A stretch of 58,793 bases of DNA from Bacteroidales bacterium (GTDB lineage Bacteria > Bacteroidota > Bacteroidia > Bacteroidales > F082), in assembly GCA_017616735.1 (NCBI GenBank), contig JAFZXP010000001.1, positions 1 to 58,793 of the forward strand, in the 5' to 3' direction. Below the pieces are notes generated by a model. The model searched no databases and was not told the DNA's origin. It saw only the letters and a program-made list of their open reading frames with translations. Shown here piece by piece: positions 57,394 to 58,793 of this stretch. Position 1 is the stretch's first letter, and every line of letters starts with the position of its first letter. Made by a program: the position numbers and the translations under genes.

Positions 57394-58367
57394 TAGTTTG
57401 ATCGTTTAATGCAGTAATACAATAGATTTTTGAGGGCTGTTTTCGCTTCGGAATCGTTGATTGCATCCAACTTAAGCTCGGCTTGTCGGGCAAAGAAATT
57501 CATTTTTTCTTCGCAGTAGGCGAGGCTGTTTTTCTCGTTGGCCTGACAGATAATGCTGTCGATGGTTTTTTTGCGCTTTCCGCTGAGTCGTATTTTGCTG
57601 ATGATAAGCGTTCGCTCGATGGCTGTGCAGTTTTGCAACAGATGGATCAGAGGCAGCGTCATCTTGTGTTCGCGTATGTCGTTGCCGTAGCCCTTGCCGC
57701 TAGTGTTGTCAGGCTGATAATCAAATATGTCGTCACGTATCTGGAATGCTTTGCCTGCATTGATGCCGAATTGGCGCATTGCCTCGACTTGTTCGGGGGT
57801 TGCGCCTGCTGAAACGGCGCCGATGGCACAGCACGAGGCAATCAACGAAGCGGTTTTTTTCTCAATGATTTGATAATAATCTTCTTCGGATATGTCGAAA
57901 TTCTTAGCTTTTTCCAACTGGAAAATTTCACCTTCGCTCATATTTCTGACGGCTTGGGAAATCATGTCGAGCATTTGGTAATCGTGGTTCTCCAAAGCGA
58001 TGATCATGCCTTGTGACAACAGATAGTCGCCAGCCAGCACTGCTATTTTGTTTTTGAACATGGCGTTGATGGAGGCAAAACCGCGACGCTCCGAGGCATC
58101 GTCGACAACGTCATCATGAATCAAAGTAGCGGAATGCAATAATTCTATGAAAGTTGCAGCCCTATAAGTGCTCTCGCTGACATCGCCGAAACATCTCGCG
58201 GATAGGAGGACGAAGAGCGGACGCAACTGTTTTCCCTTGTGTTTCAAGGTGTAATCGCCTATCTTATCCAATAGCTTGTTGTCGGAATGCAGAGCATCTT
58301 TGTAAAACGAATCAAAACGCTCAAGTTCCGTGGCGACAACCGATTTTATACCATCAAGATTCGACAT
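57393..58367 (-). CDS. Polyprenyl diphosphate synthase (long-chain trans type)
   Basis: 324 residues. The first Asp-rich motif is HDDVVDDAS at about 84-92 and the second is RDDIFDYQ near 218; KGKQLRPLFVLLSARCF near 44-60 binds isopentenyl diphosphate. Residues before the first Asp motif (LLHSATLIHDD) are small, which suits long-chain products such as octaprenyl diphosphate for menaquinone side chains. The stop overlaps the GTG of the barrel gene by one base. It is divergent from glyA. Confidence 0.94.
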   Translation of the reverse strand: MSNLDGIKSVVATELERFDSFYKDALHSDNKLLDKIGDYTLKHKGKQLRPLFVLLSARCFGDVSESTYRAATFIELLHSATLIHDDVVDDASERRGFASINAMFKNKIAVLAGDYLLSQGMIIALENHDYQMLDMISQAVRNMSEGEIFQLEKAKNFDISEEDYYQIIEKKTASLIASCCAIGAVSAGATPEQVEAMRQFGINAGKAFQIRDDIFDYQPDNTSGKGYGNDIREHKMTLPLIHLLQNCTAIERTLIISKIRLSGKRKKTIDSIICQANEKNSLAYCEEKMNFFARQAELKLDAINDSEAKTALKNLLYYCIKRSN

Positions 58368-58384
58368 ATCTGAAAATGAATTTG

Positions 58385-58392
58385 CAAATTTA
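58385..58392 (-). promoter_or_regulatory. -7 box of the polyprenyl synthase gene
   Basis: The minus strand reads TAAATTTG (TAnnTTTG), 17 bp before ATG 58367. No TTG in place. Confidence 0.35.
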
Positions 58393-58402
58393 ATTAATAA
58401 TT

Positions 58403-58432
58403 TTGTTATTTGAATAAAAAGTTATAATTTTG
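58403..58432 (+). promoter_or_regulatory. Promoter of glyA
   Basis: TTG at 58403-58405 and TAATTTTG at 58425-58432, 19 bases apart. The leader to the ATG is about 67 bases; no structured element is obvious in it. Confidence 0.65.
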
Positions 58433-58505
58433 AAGTTTGAAATGAAAGGCAGATTTCTTTAAAGAAAAATTGTAAATAATTGAATATCAACTAAATATTT
58501 TTAAC

Positions 58506-58793
58506 ATGAAGAAAGATACAAAGGTTTTTAACCTTATCCGTAAGGAAAAAGAGCGTCAGATGCACGGCATCGAGCTTATCGCTTCAGAAAACTTTGTCAG
58601 CGACCAGGTGTTGAAAGCCATGGGTTCAGTGATGACAAACAAATACGCTGAAGGTTACCCGGGCAAACGTTACTATGGCGGCTGCCAGATTGTTGACCAG
58701 ACCGAGCAGATCGCTATCGACCGCGCTGGTGAACTCTTCCAGGCAAAATTCGTGAACGTGCAGCCACACTCAGGCGCACAGGCTAACATGGCA
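58506..58793 (+). CDS. glyA: Serine hydroxymethyltransferase (3' end outside window)
   Basis: 96 codons are visible before the window ends, with no stop. The N-terminal sequence is typical for Gly[11 protein letters not shown] near 20-29, [15 protein letters not shown] near 46-60, and [14 protein letters not shown] at the end, where the His-Ser-Gly segment contacts the cofactor phosphate. The PLP enzyme converts serine and tetrahydrofolate to glycine and methylene-tetrahydrofolate. It has its own promoter and is divergent from the polyprenyl synthetase gene. Confidence 0.97.
   Translation, partial: MKKDTKVFNLIRKEKERQMHGIELIASENFVSDQVLKAMGSVMTNKYAEGYPGKRYYGGCQIVDQTEQIAIDRAGELFQAKFVNVQPHSGAQANMA

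Overview
The window is chromosomal DNA of a Bacteroidota bacterium, most likely of the order Bacteroidales; the genus cannot be told from the sequence. Support comes from promoters of the TTG / TAnnTTTG type, mostly absent Shine-Dalgarno sequences, type IX secretion (T9SS) parts and cargo, the ssb-gldE-gldD gene order, a fused DAHP synthase/chorismate mutase, and many outer-membrane beta-barrel proteins. No phage, insertion sequence, CRISPR array, plasmid gene or rRNA was seen. Most genes are core genes; the more accessory parts are a surface acetylation cluster, secreted T9SS proteins and a mannosidase.

Layout. 1-5415: the end of a very large T9SS cargo protein (its start lies outside the window) and a PorV/PorQ-family barrel. 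5416-7569: greA with a hairpin-bearing leader, a HIT hydrolase and an RNA methyltransferase. 7665-11058: a self-contained transcription unit for a 1087-residue iron-sulphur/flavin oxidoreductase. 11073-18272 (minus): five genes of the AlgI (MBOAT) and AlgJ/AlgX (DHHW) families, organised as a duplicated O-acetylation cassette. 18364-22071: tyrS, a small Cys-tailed membrane protein that may be NqrM-like, apbE, and the T9SS Plug protein (DUF5103). 22156-27025: priA and, convergent to it, an exbB-like/4TM/exbD/exbD cluster. 27148-33701 (minus): tRNA-Ser(GGA), ansA, tatD, hflX, trpS, RNase G/E, a 29-residue basic ribosomal-type protein and HU. 33875-37293: ssb, gldE, gldD, corA. 37323-43145: an OB-fold lipoprotein, a T9SS cargo with a BNR-like motif, and a GH92 mannosidase. 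43202-50919: a YitT-family protein, a gene-free stretch with a candidate small RNA, ruvB, a SPOR-domain/unknown/beta-barrel operon, a PAP2-like protein, rpoN and asnS. 51011-58793: DAHP synthase/chorismate mutase, a TonB-receptor-like barrel, a T9SS subtilase, a small barrel protein, a polyprenyl synthetase and the start of glyA.

How the parts connect. Three probable T9SS cargoes, one PorV/PorQ-like carrier, Plug and GldD/GldE show an organism that moves large proteins to its surface. The AlgI/AlgJ genes would decorate an exported glycan. ApbE and the NqrM-like protein point to an Na+-NQR complex encoded elsewhere.

The most unusual feature is non-coding. Intergenic arrays with a 7-base period occur at seven sites in two sequence classes. 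Three of them lie next to a 28-bp hairpin element whose two arms differ between copies but stay complementary. Several arrays touch or supply the stop codon of the preceding gene. A promoter-terminator pair at 44409-44553 outlines a candidate small RNA that overlaps a duplicated copy of the yitT tail.
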